Below are positions 42,970 through 52,659 of a stretch of 64,000 bases of DNA, piece after piece (position 1 is the first letter of the stretch; each line of letters begins with the position of its first letter). Source of the DNA: Thermotogota bacterium ADurb.Bin062. Its GTDB lineage: Bacteria; Thermotogota; Thermotogae; MWEM01. Both the position numbers and the translations under genes were made by a program. A model generated the notes under the pieces. The model had not been told where the DNA came from, searched no databases, and saw only the letters and a list, made by a program, of their open reading frames with translations. Location of the stretch: contig MWEM01000001.1 of the NCBI GenBank assembly GCA_002071085.1, positions 1-64,000 of the forward strand, given 5' to 3'.

Positions 42970-43965
42970 TTATAAGTCCCACGTCTTTACCCACATCAAC
43001 AATTCGGTCTTCATCAAGGCGGTGTCGGGTTCGTTCACCTGGCCTATGGCTTCCACGATCTGTGGGACCCGAAAGGGAATATCCGTCAGCGCCGCTCCCA
43101 CCCGGTCGATGAAATCAGGGTACAAGCTATCCGAAAAGACCGCTGTCCGGAGCAACCTCCCCTCACTCACGTGGAAACAGAGCTCCACCTCTCCCCAATC
43201 GAACCGTTTGGACCGGGTGTATTCAAAATCGGGCGTGTTCCCGTACCGCCACGAATCCGAAGCGTGCTTTCCGACCATTTCCCGCAGTACTCCCTCGTCG
43301 ACATCGACTGTAGCATCAGAAACGGTGGCCGGCGAGTAGAGGTTTAAGAAGGTCTCCTGAAGCCTAGAGATGAGGTCGTCTATACTAAGGTCAGGTTCTT
43401 TTTCCTGCAGATTGATGATGCGGGAGCGGACGGAAGCGACTCCCTTCGCGTTCAGCTTCTCTTTCGAGGGGCTCAAATAGCGCCCTGCGCGTTCCAAATC
43501 CGCGTGAACCAAGATCGTTCCGTGATGGAGCGCCTTTCCTCCAAGGTAATAGTACGCGTTTCCGGAAAACTTGCGCGCATCGAGCAACATGTCATTTCGC
43601 CCGCTCATTCGGACATCGAGACCGTAGCCCCTCAGGGTGTGCAGGATGACCGAAAACTGTGTTTCGAGATCATAGTGGGTTCTATCGGCGATAAAGGAAA
43701 AATTGAGGTTCCCAAGATCGTGATAGACGGCCCCACCGCCGGACAGTCGCCGGGCCAACTTTCCTCCTTCTTCCTCGAAAACCTCCATCGACACCTCTTT
43801 CCAAGGGTTCTGATTCCTTCCGATCACGATGGTGTGCTGATTTTGCCAAAGGTAAAAGATCACGTTCTCCTTCGGTGGGTATCGCATCCAATACTCTTCG
43901 AGCGCGAGGTTCTCCCAGGGGTTATGACCCCTACCTAACACGATACTGGCAGTAATGGGTTTCAT
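42970..43965 (-). CDS. lplA: Lipoate-protein ligase A
   Basis: Enzyme of 331 residues that activates lipoate with ATP and attaches it to lipoyl domains. Motifs: NLALEEYWMRYPP, the nucleotide-loop VIGRNQNPWKEV, RRLSGGGAVYHDLGNLNFSF, and the lysine-bearing KFSGNAYYYLGGKALHHGTIL (K at the SGNA site). The C-terminal small domain (about 240-331) is present, so it should act alone. It is the last gene of the minus-strand operon 49498-42970, 36 bp after the HAD gene. The start ATG follows GGAGGATCG. Confidence 0.92.
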   Translation of the reverse strand: MKPITASIVLGRGHNPWENLALEEYWMRYPPKENVIFYLWQNQHTIVIGRNQNPWKEVSMEVFEEEGGKLARRLSGGGAVYHDLGNLNFSFIADRTHYDLETQFSVILHTLRGYGLDVRMSGRNDMLLDARKFSGNAYYYLGGKALHHGTILVHADLERAGRYLSPSKEKLNAKGVASVRSRIINLQEKEPDLSIDDLISRLQETFLNLYSPATVSDATVDVDEGVLREMVGKHASDSWRYGNTPDFEYTRSKRFDWGEVELCFHVSEGRLLRTAVFSDSLYPDFIDRVGAALTDIPFRVPQIVEAIGQVNEPDTALMKTELLMWVKTWDL

Positions 43966-44001
43966 CGATCCTCCGTTCTCCCGTGGTCCTGACCACGGAT
44001 T

Positions 44002-44736
44002 CTATCTCCTGTTCTCTCTGTCTTCCAATAATCCCAAAAACGTGCGCCAATCGGAAAAATCGTCTTTTACCCTTTCCGGGACGCCCCCCGTTTGGAGGTC
44101 GTCGGCCGAGCCCTTCCGATACCACAGCGTCGCCATACCGACGGCGCGTGCGCCCAGAATATCGCTTTCATAGGAGTCGCCGATGTACAGGGTGTCTTCC
44201 GGCTTGGCTCGGAAACGCTCCAGTATCGATAAGAACATCGCCGGGTGGGGCTTTCCCACACCGACCTCCTCGGAGGTCACGATATGCGTGAAGAAGGGCT
44301 TGAGGCCCGAGCGCGCCATCCTCCGTTCCTGAACCCAGCGAACGCCGTTTGTGAGCAAACCCATACGGTAACCGAGCTGTCGCAGTCGTATCAGGGTTTC
44401 GTAGGCGTAGGGCTCGTACAGGGCGAGCTCGGAAAGCGCCGTCAGGAATTCTGTGTTGATCTCGGCCGCTAAATGAGAGAGCTCCTCGAAGCCCTCCTCT
44501 GCCAAGAACCGTAGGAATCTGCGTACCGTCGTTTCATTTTTGGACTGGCTTCCCGACTCGAATCGGCGCCACTCTTCAGCGTTAATCCGTCTATACTCGG
44601 CCACCTGCGTATCGTCCAAATGGCGGTCGTACTTCGCGAGCGCTTTTCTCAACGAAATCCGTTCGCTTTTCTCGAAGTCGAGTAAGGTCCCGTCGAGGTC
44701 GAAAATGAGGAGAAAACGGCTTTCGCGCGAGGTCAC
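44002..44736 (-). CDS. HAD-superfamily hydrolase, YjjG/house-cleaning nucleotidase type
   Basis: Phosphatase of 244 residues. Motif I LLIFDLDGTLLDFE, motif II GLLTNG, motif III lysine in GVGKPHPAMF, and motif IV IGDSYESDILGARAVGM are all present with an alpha-helical cap. This arrangement is like YjjG/YfnB, which remove damaged or excess nucleoside monophosphates. GTG 44736 overlaps the stop of the preceding gene by 4 bp; an upstream extension would be antisense-free but lies inside that gene. The substrate is unproven. Confidence 0.87.
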   Translation of the reverse strand: MTSRESRFLLIFDLDGTLLDFEKSERISLRKALAKYDRHLDDTQVAEYRRINAEEWRRFESGSQSKNETTVRRFLRFLAEEGFEELSHLAAEINTEFLTALSELALYEPYAYETLIRLRQLGYRMGLLTNGVRWVQERRMARSGLKPFFTHIVTSEEVGVGKPHPAMFLSILERFRAKPEDTLYIGDSYESDILGARAVGMATLWYRKGSADDLQTGGVPERVKDDFSDWRTFLGLLEDRENRR

Positions 44737-45257
44737 GCCAACGTCACACCAAAGACGGATTTCAATTGATCGTAGGTCCACTTGGACACTTCGTCCGAAG
44801 GACCCTCCGATGCCTTCATCAGGACGGTGGTCGGTATCTCTCGGTAGAAAAGGTCCTCACAGGTGTAGAGGATACAGATGTTGAGCATCACACCGCACAC
44901 GGAGACCTCTTGGATCCGGTTGGTCTTGAAAATATCGTCCAATTTGGTTTCCTTAAAGGCTGTGAAGTAGCGTTTATAGATGCGAATATGGCGGTGATAC
45001 CCGTTCAGGGACCTCTTTAGACCCATCAGGAGGTCGGCCCCCCACGTGTTTTGCAGGCAATGCGGAGGAAAGAGTCGAAATTCCGGGTCATTGGATTTAT
45101 GCCAGTCTTGGGTGGTGATAATATACTGCTCTTCGTCCTGCGCCTTTCCGATAGCCCGAATGATCTCCGGTATCCGTTCCGCGAAACGGCTGTTGAACAA
45201 GACCCCTTCGGGAGAGAAGAAATCGTTCTGAACATCCACAACCAAAAGCGCTTTCAT
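44733..45257 (-). CDS. Cysteine hydrolase of the isochorismatase family, nicotinamidase-like
   Basis: Protein of 174 residues. The catalytic triad is visible: D8 in LLVVDVQNDF, a lysine in IRIYKRYFTAF, and the cysteine in VCGVMLNICIL. The metal site is typical of nicotinamidases (TTQDWHKS and FPPHCLQNTWGADL), so hydrolysis of nicotinamide to nicotinate is likely, although other amidases of this family share much of this. ATG 45257 follows AAGGAGAGTG. It is followed by the HAD gene with a 4-bp overlap and preceded by ligA. Confidence 0.83.
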   Translation of the reverse strand: MKALLVVDVQNDFFSPEGVLFNSRFAERIPEIIRAIGKAQDEEQYIITTQDWHKSNDPEFRLFPPHCLQNTWGADLLMGLKRSLNGYHRHIRIYKRYFTAFKETKLDDIFKTNRIQEVSVCGVMLNICILYTCEDLFYREIPTTVLMKASEGPSDEVSKWTYDQLKSVFGVTLA

Positions 45258-45270
45258 CACACTCTCCTTA

Positions 45271-47301
<2,031 letters not shown>

Positions 47302-47955
47302 TTACCCGTTTTTCCACTTCAGGATCGTGGCTTTCGGGTCTGCGGCGCGGAACAGGGCCGACCCCGCTACCAGTATATCGGTTCCGCAGTCGCATAGCTC
47401 CCGGTAGTTGTCATCGTTCACGCCCCCGTCCACGGAGATGAGAAACCAATTCTCTCCGGCTTCACGCATACGCGCCAATTTTCGTATCTTCTCGAAGCTT
47501 CCGGAAATGAATCGCTGGCCTCCGAATCCCGGATTCACGCTCATAATCAAAACCCCGTCCACGTAAGGTAGGATCTCTTCGAGGAGAGAAACCGGGGTGT
47601 GCGGATTCAATGAAACAAACGCCTCCACCCCGGCGCTTTTTATACGGGCGATGGACGCGTGGAGGTGTGGACAGGTTTCATAGTGTACGGTCAGCGGATT
47701 CGCCCCGGCTTGGATGAAGCCGTCGATATAGTCGTCCGGCCGTGTGATCATCAGGTGAACATCCAACCTAAGGGAGGTGACCCGTCGAATCGCTTCCACC
47801 ACGGGGATCCCGATAGTGATATTCGGCACGTAATGGCCGTCCATCACGTCGATGTGTAGATAGTCGCTGACCTCTTCGACGCGTAGGATATCTCTCTCCA
47901 AATTGGCGAAATCCGCTGCTAAGATCGATGGTGAGACGCGTATGCGATGTTTCAT
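47302..47955 (-). CDS. rpe: Ribulose-phosphate 3-epimerase
   Basis: Pentose-phosphate enzyme of 217 residues, a TIM barrel interconverting ribulose-5-P and xylulose-5-P. Motifs: VSPSILAADFANLERDI, LHIDVMDGHYVPNITIG, LDVHLMITRP, MSVNPGFGGQRFI and ISVDGGVNDDN, giving the metal ligands H, D, H, D. ATG 47955 overlaps the rsgA stop by 4 bp and follows AAAGGAGAAG, the standard rsgA-rpe gene pair found in many bacteria. Confidence 0.95.
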   Translation of the reverse strand: MKHRIRVSPSILAADFANLERDILRVEEVSDYLHIDVMDGHYVPNITIGIPVVEAIRRVTSLRLDVHLMITRPDDYIDGFIQAGANPLTVHYETCPHLHASIARIKSAGVEAFVSLNPHTPVSLLEEILPYVDGVLIMSVNPGFGGQRFISGSFEKIRKLARMREAGENWFLISVDGGVNDDNYRELCDCGTDILVAGSALFRAADPKATILKWKNG

Positions 47956-48911
47956 CTCTTCTCCTTTTGGTACTTGAGGTTCGGGCGCGCGCGCTCGTAA
48001 TCGGCCTGCTCGCGATACATCTGCAGATAGTTTTCGTATCGTGAGGGTAGGATCTCCCCTTCGGCCACCTGCTCGTGAACCCGGCAGTCTGGCTCTTCTA
48101 TATGTAAGCAATCTTCATAATAACAGTGGCAGCCTGCCCTGACGAACTCAGGGAAACAGAATCTCAACTCATCGGAAGGGATGTGCGTCAGGCTGAGGTT
48201 CGAGAATCCGGGGGTATCGGCCACCAACCCTTTGTTCGCGACCGGCAGGAGCTCCGAATACGACGTCGTGTGCCTTCCCACCTCAAGCTGTTTGGAGATT
48301 TCACCCTCTTTCAACCCCAAGGAAGGGTCGATCTGATTGAGCACTGTACTCTTGCCCACGCCGGACATTCCCGCCAGCGTGGAGATTTTTCCCGAGAGGA
48401 CGGAAGCGACTTCCCGGATCCCTTCGCCGGTTTTCGCAGAGACCAAGACAACCGTGTAGTCTTTGGAATAATAATCTACCATAGAGTGGAGTAGCTCCCG
48501 GCTCTCGTCGTCCAGCAGATCGATCTTGTTGATCAAAAGGCACACTTCGAGACCGTTTCGCTCGGCCAAGACCAGAAAACGGTCTACGATAAAGGATGAG
48601 ACCTCGGGGCATTTCAAGGTCGTGACCAACAGGACCTGATCGATGTTGGCGATATTCGGCCGGTCCAGGACGTTCCGTCGAGGGAAGATATTCTCGATTC
48701 TTCCTTTCAGACGGGCATTTCGATCGTCCGTCCTTTCGAAGTCCGCATCGTCGAAGCCCGTGTATTCCACGATATCTCCGATGATCGGGCGGATGTTTTG
48801 GGCTTTGAAACGTCCGCGCAAAGCGCACAAGAACCGTTTCTGGGTGAGGGTGTCTTCGACCGTGACGATATTTGAGTGGAAACGAACTACGATTCCTTGG
48901 CGTCTGTCCAT
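47952..48911 (-). CDS. rsgA: Ribosome small-subunit maturation GTPase RsgA
   Basis: Circularly permuted GTPase of 319 residues that checks 30S assembly. N-terminal OB domain (about 1-70), then the permuted G motifs in the order NKID (G4), SAKTG (G5), GMSGVGKST (G1) and DTPGFSNL (G3). The C-terminal zinc knuckle CFPEF...CHCYYEDCLHIEEPDC is intact. The start ATG 48911 lies 24 bp inside the end of the GNAT gene. Only a weak site (ACGGAAAAAA) precedes it, so translation is probably coupled. Confidence 0.95.
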   Translation of the reverse strand: MDRRQGIVVRFHSNIVTVEDTLTQKRFLCALRGRFKAQNIRPIIGDIVEYTGFDDADFERTDDRNARLKGRIENIFPRRNVLDRPNIANIDQVLLVTTLKCPEVSSFIVDRFLVLAERNGLEVCLLINKIDLLDDESRELLHSMVDYYSKDYTVVLVSAKTGEGIREVASVLSGKISTLAGMSGVGKSTVLNQIDPSLGLKEGEISKQLEVGRHTTSYSELLPVANKGLVADTPGFSNLSLTHIPSDELRFCFPEFVRAGCHCYYEDCLHIEEPDCRVHEQVAEGEILPSRYENYLQMYREQADYERARPNLKYQKEKR

Positions 48912-49498
48912 TTTTTTCCGTTTCGTTCGATGAGGTCGCGACCCTTCTCCAAAATCAACCCCATCATGATGAGATCCTCGACCCGCCCGGTCTCGAAGAC
49001 CACGGCGCCTCTTCGCCGGCCCTCGACCACGAAACCCAAAGACCGATAGAGGGCTATGGCCCGGAGGTTGTTCCCCATCACGTGCAAGGTCACTCTCTTC
49101 AACGTAGGGTTCTCGGAAGCCCACGAGAGAAAGGCTTCCATCATGCAGCGCCCGATACCCGCCCCCTGATAATCGGAAGCGACCGATATCCCGACTTCTC
49201 CGTCGTGGCTGATGCGCTGTTTCATCCCTCCGATGAAGTTGGTTAGACCGACCACGCGCTCGCCGTGTAAGGCGAGGATCATCACCGCGTTTTGTCCCTG
49301 GGTGTGCGCCTCGATGTATTCCTTTTCATATTTCACGTCCAGATTCACTTCCCAGGAGCGAGAGATCATGTATTCGAAACGATCCTGTTGGTCTTTTGTG
49401 TAACGGATAACCCCTTTCGCGTCTTCAGGCTCCGCGCTCCTGATCCATATCTCCCGGTTCCGGTGGTCCTTAAAAATTAACGGACGTATCTCTCCCAT
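48887..49498 (-). CDS. GNAT-family N-acetyltransferase
   Basis: Acetyltransferase of 203 residues. The acetyl-CoA pyrophosphate loop is ASDYQGAGIGRCMM, followed by the family pattern LHVMGNNLRAIALYRSLGFVVEGRRRGAV. This last part resembles RimI/RimJ-like and polyamine acetyltransferases, but the acceptor is not predictable. ATG 49498 follows AAAAGGAG. First gene of the seven-gene minus-strand operon. Its promoter probably lies in the palindrome at 49526-49555. Confidence 0.87.
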   Translation of the reverse strand: MGEIRPLIFKDHRNREIWIRSAEPEDAKGVIRYTKDQQDRFEYMISRSWEVNLDVKYEKEYIEAHTQGQNAVMILALHGERVVGLTNFIGGMKQRISHDGEVGISVASDYQGAGIGRCMMEAFLSWASENPTLKRVTLHVMGNNLRAIALYRSLGFVVEGRRRGAVVFETGRVEDLIMMGLILEKGRDLIERNGKKWTDAKES

Positions 49499-49525
49499 TT
49501 TACTCCTTTTCGTATCGGATGTCGG

Positions 49526-49555
49526 AATTATACCATGGCCGTCCATGCTATAATT
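49526..49555. promoter_or_regulatory. Divergent -10 elements in a near-perfect palindrome
   Basis: AATTATA-(8 bases)-(8 bases)-TATAATT forms a 30-bp dyad with CATGG/CCATG at the centre. A TATAAT faces right at 49549-49554 and another faces left at 49532-49527. Each -10 falls where the -35 of the other would be, so initiation in the two directions may exclude each other. Confidence 0.55.
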
Positions 49556-49764
49556 GTGCGATCGCGGGTAAAAGAGATGGGAGTATGCCCCCTAACGCGG
49601 GAGAATTCTTGCGCGAAGACGTATGGTGGTGAGGAATGCTCGATAGGGTACTCCAAAAGGAGCTGCAGAGGTCGTTTTTTCCTCGATGTATGAGGTTTTC
49701 TTATGGCGCCTTTCGACTTAGAAACAGCGTATTTAGTGATTGACCCGATTGGGAGGGCCGAAGT

Positions 49765-50940
49765 ATGGTAGTGGAACTGATTACGGTGGGCACGGAGATT
49801 TTATTAGGAGACATCGTGAATACAAACGCCCGATACCTCGCCCGGAGGATAGCCGATTACGGGTTCAGCTGTTACCGTCAAACGGTTGTCGGGGACAATC
49901 CCGAACGTTTGAGGAGAGCGATCGGCAATGCCTTCGAGTCTGCCGACCTTGTCATCACCACTGGGGGATTGGGTCCGACCGACGACGATCTGACCAAAGA
50001 GATCGCGGCCGCGTATTTCGGCCTTCCCTTGTCCTTTCACCCGCAGTCCTGGGAACGGATACGGGAACGCTTTTCAACCAGAGGGATGTCCGTTCCGGAA
50101 TGTAATAGAAAGCAAGCCTTTTTCCCGATCGGCGCCCAGATATTGGAAAACCCGAACGGCACGGCGCCTGGAGCGATGTTCGGCAACGGGGATAAAACGA
50201 TCGTGGTTCTACCCGGTCCGCCCTCGGAGATGATCCCGATGTTTGAAGCGGGTGTTGTGCCCTTTCTGGACGCCAAGCACGACGGCATCATCTCATCGAG
50301 GGTCCTTAAAACCGTTGGCGTCGGAGAGAGCGCGCTGGCAGAACTTTTGAAACCGATTATCGACAACCAAAGCAACCCGACCGTCGCCACTTACGCCTCC
50401 GAAGGGGAGATCACGGTCAGGGTGACGGCGCGCGCCCCCGATAAACAACGCGCTCTGCAGATGATCGAGGATACGCAACGATCGATCCTCCCCCTATTGG
50501 GAGACCTTTATTACGGTCAGGACGACCAGTCCTTGGAGGGACGGGTTATAGAACGTCTGATCGAGCGGGGATGGAACCTCGCGGTCTTTGAGTCGCTCAC
50601 AGGGGGTGCCCTGTTTGCGGCGCTATCGAGTGTGAGCGAATCGACGCGGGCGCTCTCGCGCGGCTGGTGTTTCAACGCGGAGGAAAAAAGTCGGAAATGG
50701 CTGTCGGAAACGCAAGGGGTCAACGGTAACGGGGCGCTCGCCTTCGCCAGAGCGGCGAAGGCTCGCGCGGGTTCTAACGTAGGAATCGCCGTGTACACAC
50801 AAGAGCCGCAACAGGCGACGATTGCAGTATCTTTTCCGGAATGGGAGGTTCAGAAAACCGTTCGTTGGCTTGATACGCTCGTCAAAGGGCGTCGCCGGAT
50901 CGTGAAGGAGGCCCTGAATATCCTGCGTTTGGAAGGGTAG
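49765..50940 (+). CDS. cinA: CinA-like protein
   Basis: Protein of 391 residues. The N-terminal molybdopterin-binding-like domain (ELITVGTEILLGDIVNTNARYLA, then TTGGLGPTDDDLTKE and LPGPPSEM) is the COG1058 part, which can hydrolyse ADP-ribose or NMN-related pyrophosphates. The C-terminal CinA domain, in other bacteria an NMN deamidase, keeps FESLTGGALFA but its later part (RGWCFNAEEKSRKW) diverges from the usual GGVVAYS-type sequence, so the deamidase may be weak or inactive. ATG follows TTGGGAGGG. The gene is monocistronic. Confidence 0.88.
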   Translation: MVVELITVGTEILLGDIVNTNARYLARRIADYGFSCYRQTVVGDNPERLRRAIGNAFESADLVITTGGLGPTDDDLTKEIAAAYFGLPLSFHPQSWERIRERFSTRGMSVPECNRKQAFFPIGAQILENPNGTAPGAMFGNGDKTIVVLPGPPSEMIPMFEAGVVPFLDAKHDGIISSRVLKTVGVGESALAELLKPIIDNQSNPTVATYASEGEITVRVTARAPDKQRALQMIEDTQRSILPLLGDLYYGQDDQSLEGRVIERLIERGWNLAVFESLTGGALFAALSSVSESTRALSRGWCFNAEEKSRKWLSETQGVNGNGALAFARAAKARAGSNVGIAVYTQEPQQATIAVSFPEWEVQKTVRWLDTLVKGRRRIVKEALNILRLEG

Positions 50941-50967
50941 ATCGCCCGGTTTTCGCGTTTTTTCCTC

Positions 50968-50996
50968 TTGCAATCTCCGAGAATATGTGTTACACT
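50968..50996 (+). promoter_or_regulatory. Promoter of the TAXI-TRAP operon
   Basis: TTGCAA (50968-50973), 17 bp, TACACT (50991-50996), leaving a leader of about 95 nt before the GTG at 51096. Confidence 0.65.
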
Positions 50997-51095
50997 ATGT
51001 TTATCGTTCTTCCCATCGCTTGTTTTGCTATTTCGCGCACCCTATTACGGTTTTTTTTATTACCGGCAACATACTTATTGAAGGAGGAGATCTAC

Positions 51096-52040
51096 GTGAA
51101 AAAAGTCGCTTTCCTATTCACCCTGGCGCTCGTATTCTCTTTATCCCTCGTTTTTGGCGTTATGAATCTGTACATGGCCACAGGCGGAACTTCTGGAACC
51201 TACTATCCTTTTGGGGGAGCCGTTGCGCAAGTGATCGGCCAGCGCTACCCTGAAGTGCGTATCCGCGTCCAATCGACAGGCGCTTCGGCTGCGAACATTC
51301 GATTGATCGCCGAGAAAGAAGTGGACATCGCGCTGGTCCAAAACGACGTGATGCACTACGCCTATACCGGCACCGTCCTCTTCAAAACCGGCAAGATCAC
51401 GAACTTTTTAACTCTGGCGACGGTCTACACGGAGGTTTGTCAAGTGATCGCCAAAGCGGACGGCAGCATCAACTCCATTGCTGACCTGAAGGGAAAGAGA
51501 GTGTCGGTTGGAGATGCCGGAAGCGGAGTCGAGGCGAATACCATCCAAATCCTCGAAGCCTATGGGTTGACCTTCAAAGACATCAGCGTTCAGAACCTGT
51601 CTTTTGCCGAATCTGCCGCGGCGCTCAAAGACCGCAAGATCGACGCGTTTTTCGTCACAGCGGGAATTCCGACGACCGCGATCATCGAACTCTCCAGCAC
51701 CAACCCGATTAAAGTGCTGTCTATCGACCCGGACAAAGCCGATGCGCTGATCAAGAACTACCCCTTCTATGTGAACTTCACCATTCCTCCCGACACGTAC
51801 AAGAACCAACCGGAAGCGGTGAACACCGTCGCGGTGAAAGCGACCTTTATCGTTCGCGCCGACCTTCCGGTCGACACCGTGTATCATATCACCAAAGCCA
51901 TATTCGAAGGACAGGCGGAGATCGCGGAAGCCCATGCGAAAGGAAAGGAGTTCAACCTCCAAGAGGCCGTCAAAGGGGTCTCCGTTCCCTTCCACCCCGG
52001 AGCCGAAAAGTATTTCCGTGAAGTTGGAGCGATCCAATAG
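51096..52040 (+). CDS. TAXI-family TRAP transporter solute-binding protein
   Basis: Periplasmic binding protein of 314 residues. Signal peptide about 1-21 (KKVAFLFTLALVFSLSLVFG). The mature protein opens with LYMATGGTSGTYYPFGGAVA, the TAXI hallmark, followed by VQSTGASAANIRLI and ALVQNDV. GTG 51096 is chosen for the GAAGGAGGAG site; the frame continues upstream through the promoter. TAXI proteins bind glutamate, 2-oxoglutarate or similar acids. It works with the fused permease at 52660. Confidence 0.93.
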   Translation: MKKVAFLFTLALVFSLSLVFGVMNLYMATGGTSGTYYPFGGAVAQVIGQRYPEVRIRVQSTGASAANIRLIAEKEVDIALVQNDVMHYAYTGTVLFKTGKITNFLTLATVYTEVCQVIAKADGSINSIADLKGKRVSVGDAGSGVEANTIQILEAYGLTFKDISVQNLSFAESAAALKDRKIDAFFVTAGIPTTAIIELSSTNPIKVLSIDPDKADALIKNYPFYVNFTIPPDTYKNQPEAVNTVAVKATFIVRADLPVDTVYHITKAIFEGQAEIAEAHAKGKEFNLQEAVKGVSVPFHPGAEKYFREVGAIQ

Positions 52041-52048
52041 TCCGTCAA

Positions 52049-52549
52049 ATGAGTTTATTCCAGGCGCACGTCACCGTGCGCCTGATTCTTTCTTTTGCCC
52101 GGTCGCGTCTACTCTTTTTCCTCGTTCTGATCGCGTCGATTTTCTCACTCGGTTTCGCACGAGTATTAATCATCGAAGACGCGGTGACGGCTGAGGAGAT
52201 CGCCCGTTTTGACTTACTCGAAGGGGGGTCTTTTTCGATCGGCTTCGTCCACTCCGTGAATCAAAGCCCAGTCGAAGAGACCTATGAGATTTCTAATGGA
52301 AAAATATGGCTCGCGTCGTGTCTTTATTACCACTTCGGGGCGGGAGTCCAAACGGAGGTTCTGCCCGGGCAAGAGTGGCTCACACTTCCCGACGGCGGGA
52401 TGCTGATCGAAAACATACGGCTGGAGATCGGCGAACTGATGTACATCGTTGGGACGGTGAGCGACCACGTCCTGAAGATCCAAGAAAAGACAGTCAGTTT
52501 GAGAGAATTGTGCGGTAGAAACAGAAAGATTCTCGTTCGATATCAGTAA
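52049..52549 (+). CDS. DUF1850 protein of the TAXI-TRAP operon
   Basis: Protein of 166 residues with one N-terminal hydrophobic segment (LILSFARSRLLFFLVLIASI) and a beta-rich periplasmic part. The stretch FSIGFVHSVNQSPVEETYEI is the DUF1850 signature. DUF1850 genes are regularly placed between the TAXI binding protein and the fused permease, as here, but their function is unknown. It starts 8 bp after the binding protein gene; the ribosome binding site is weak. Confidence 0.85.
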   Translation: MSLFQAHVTVRLILSFARSRLLFFLVLIASIFSLGFARVLIIEDAVTAEEIARFDLLEGGSFSIGFVHSVNQSPVEETYEISNGKIWLASCLYYHFGAGVQTEVLPGQEWLTLPDGGMLIENIRLEIGELMYIVGTVSDHVLKIQEKTVSLRELCGRNRKILVRYQ

Positions 52550-52659
52550 AAAATTTATTATATACGAAGCTTTAAGAACATCTCGCTTACCGGATCGGGC
52601 GTCCAAGAAACGAAGGAGTCGTGCGGTTCGGCCTAGCGGTATATCCGGAGGTGTTACTC

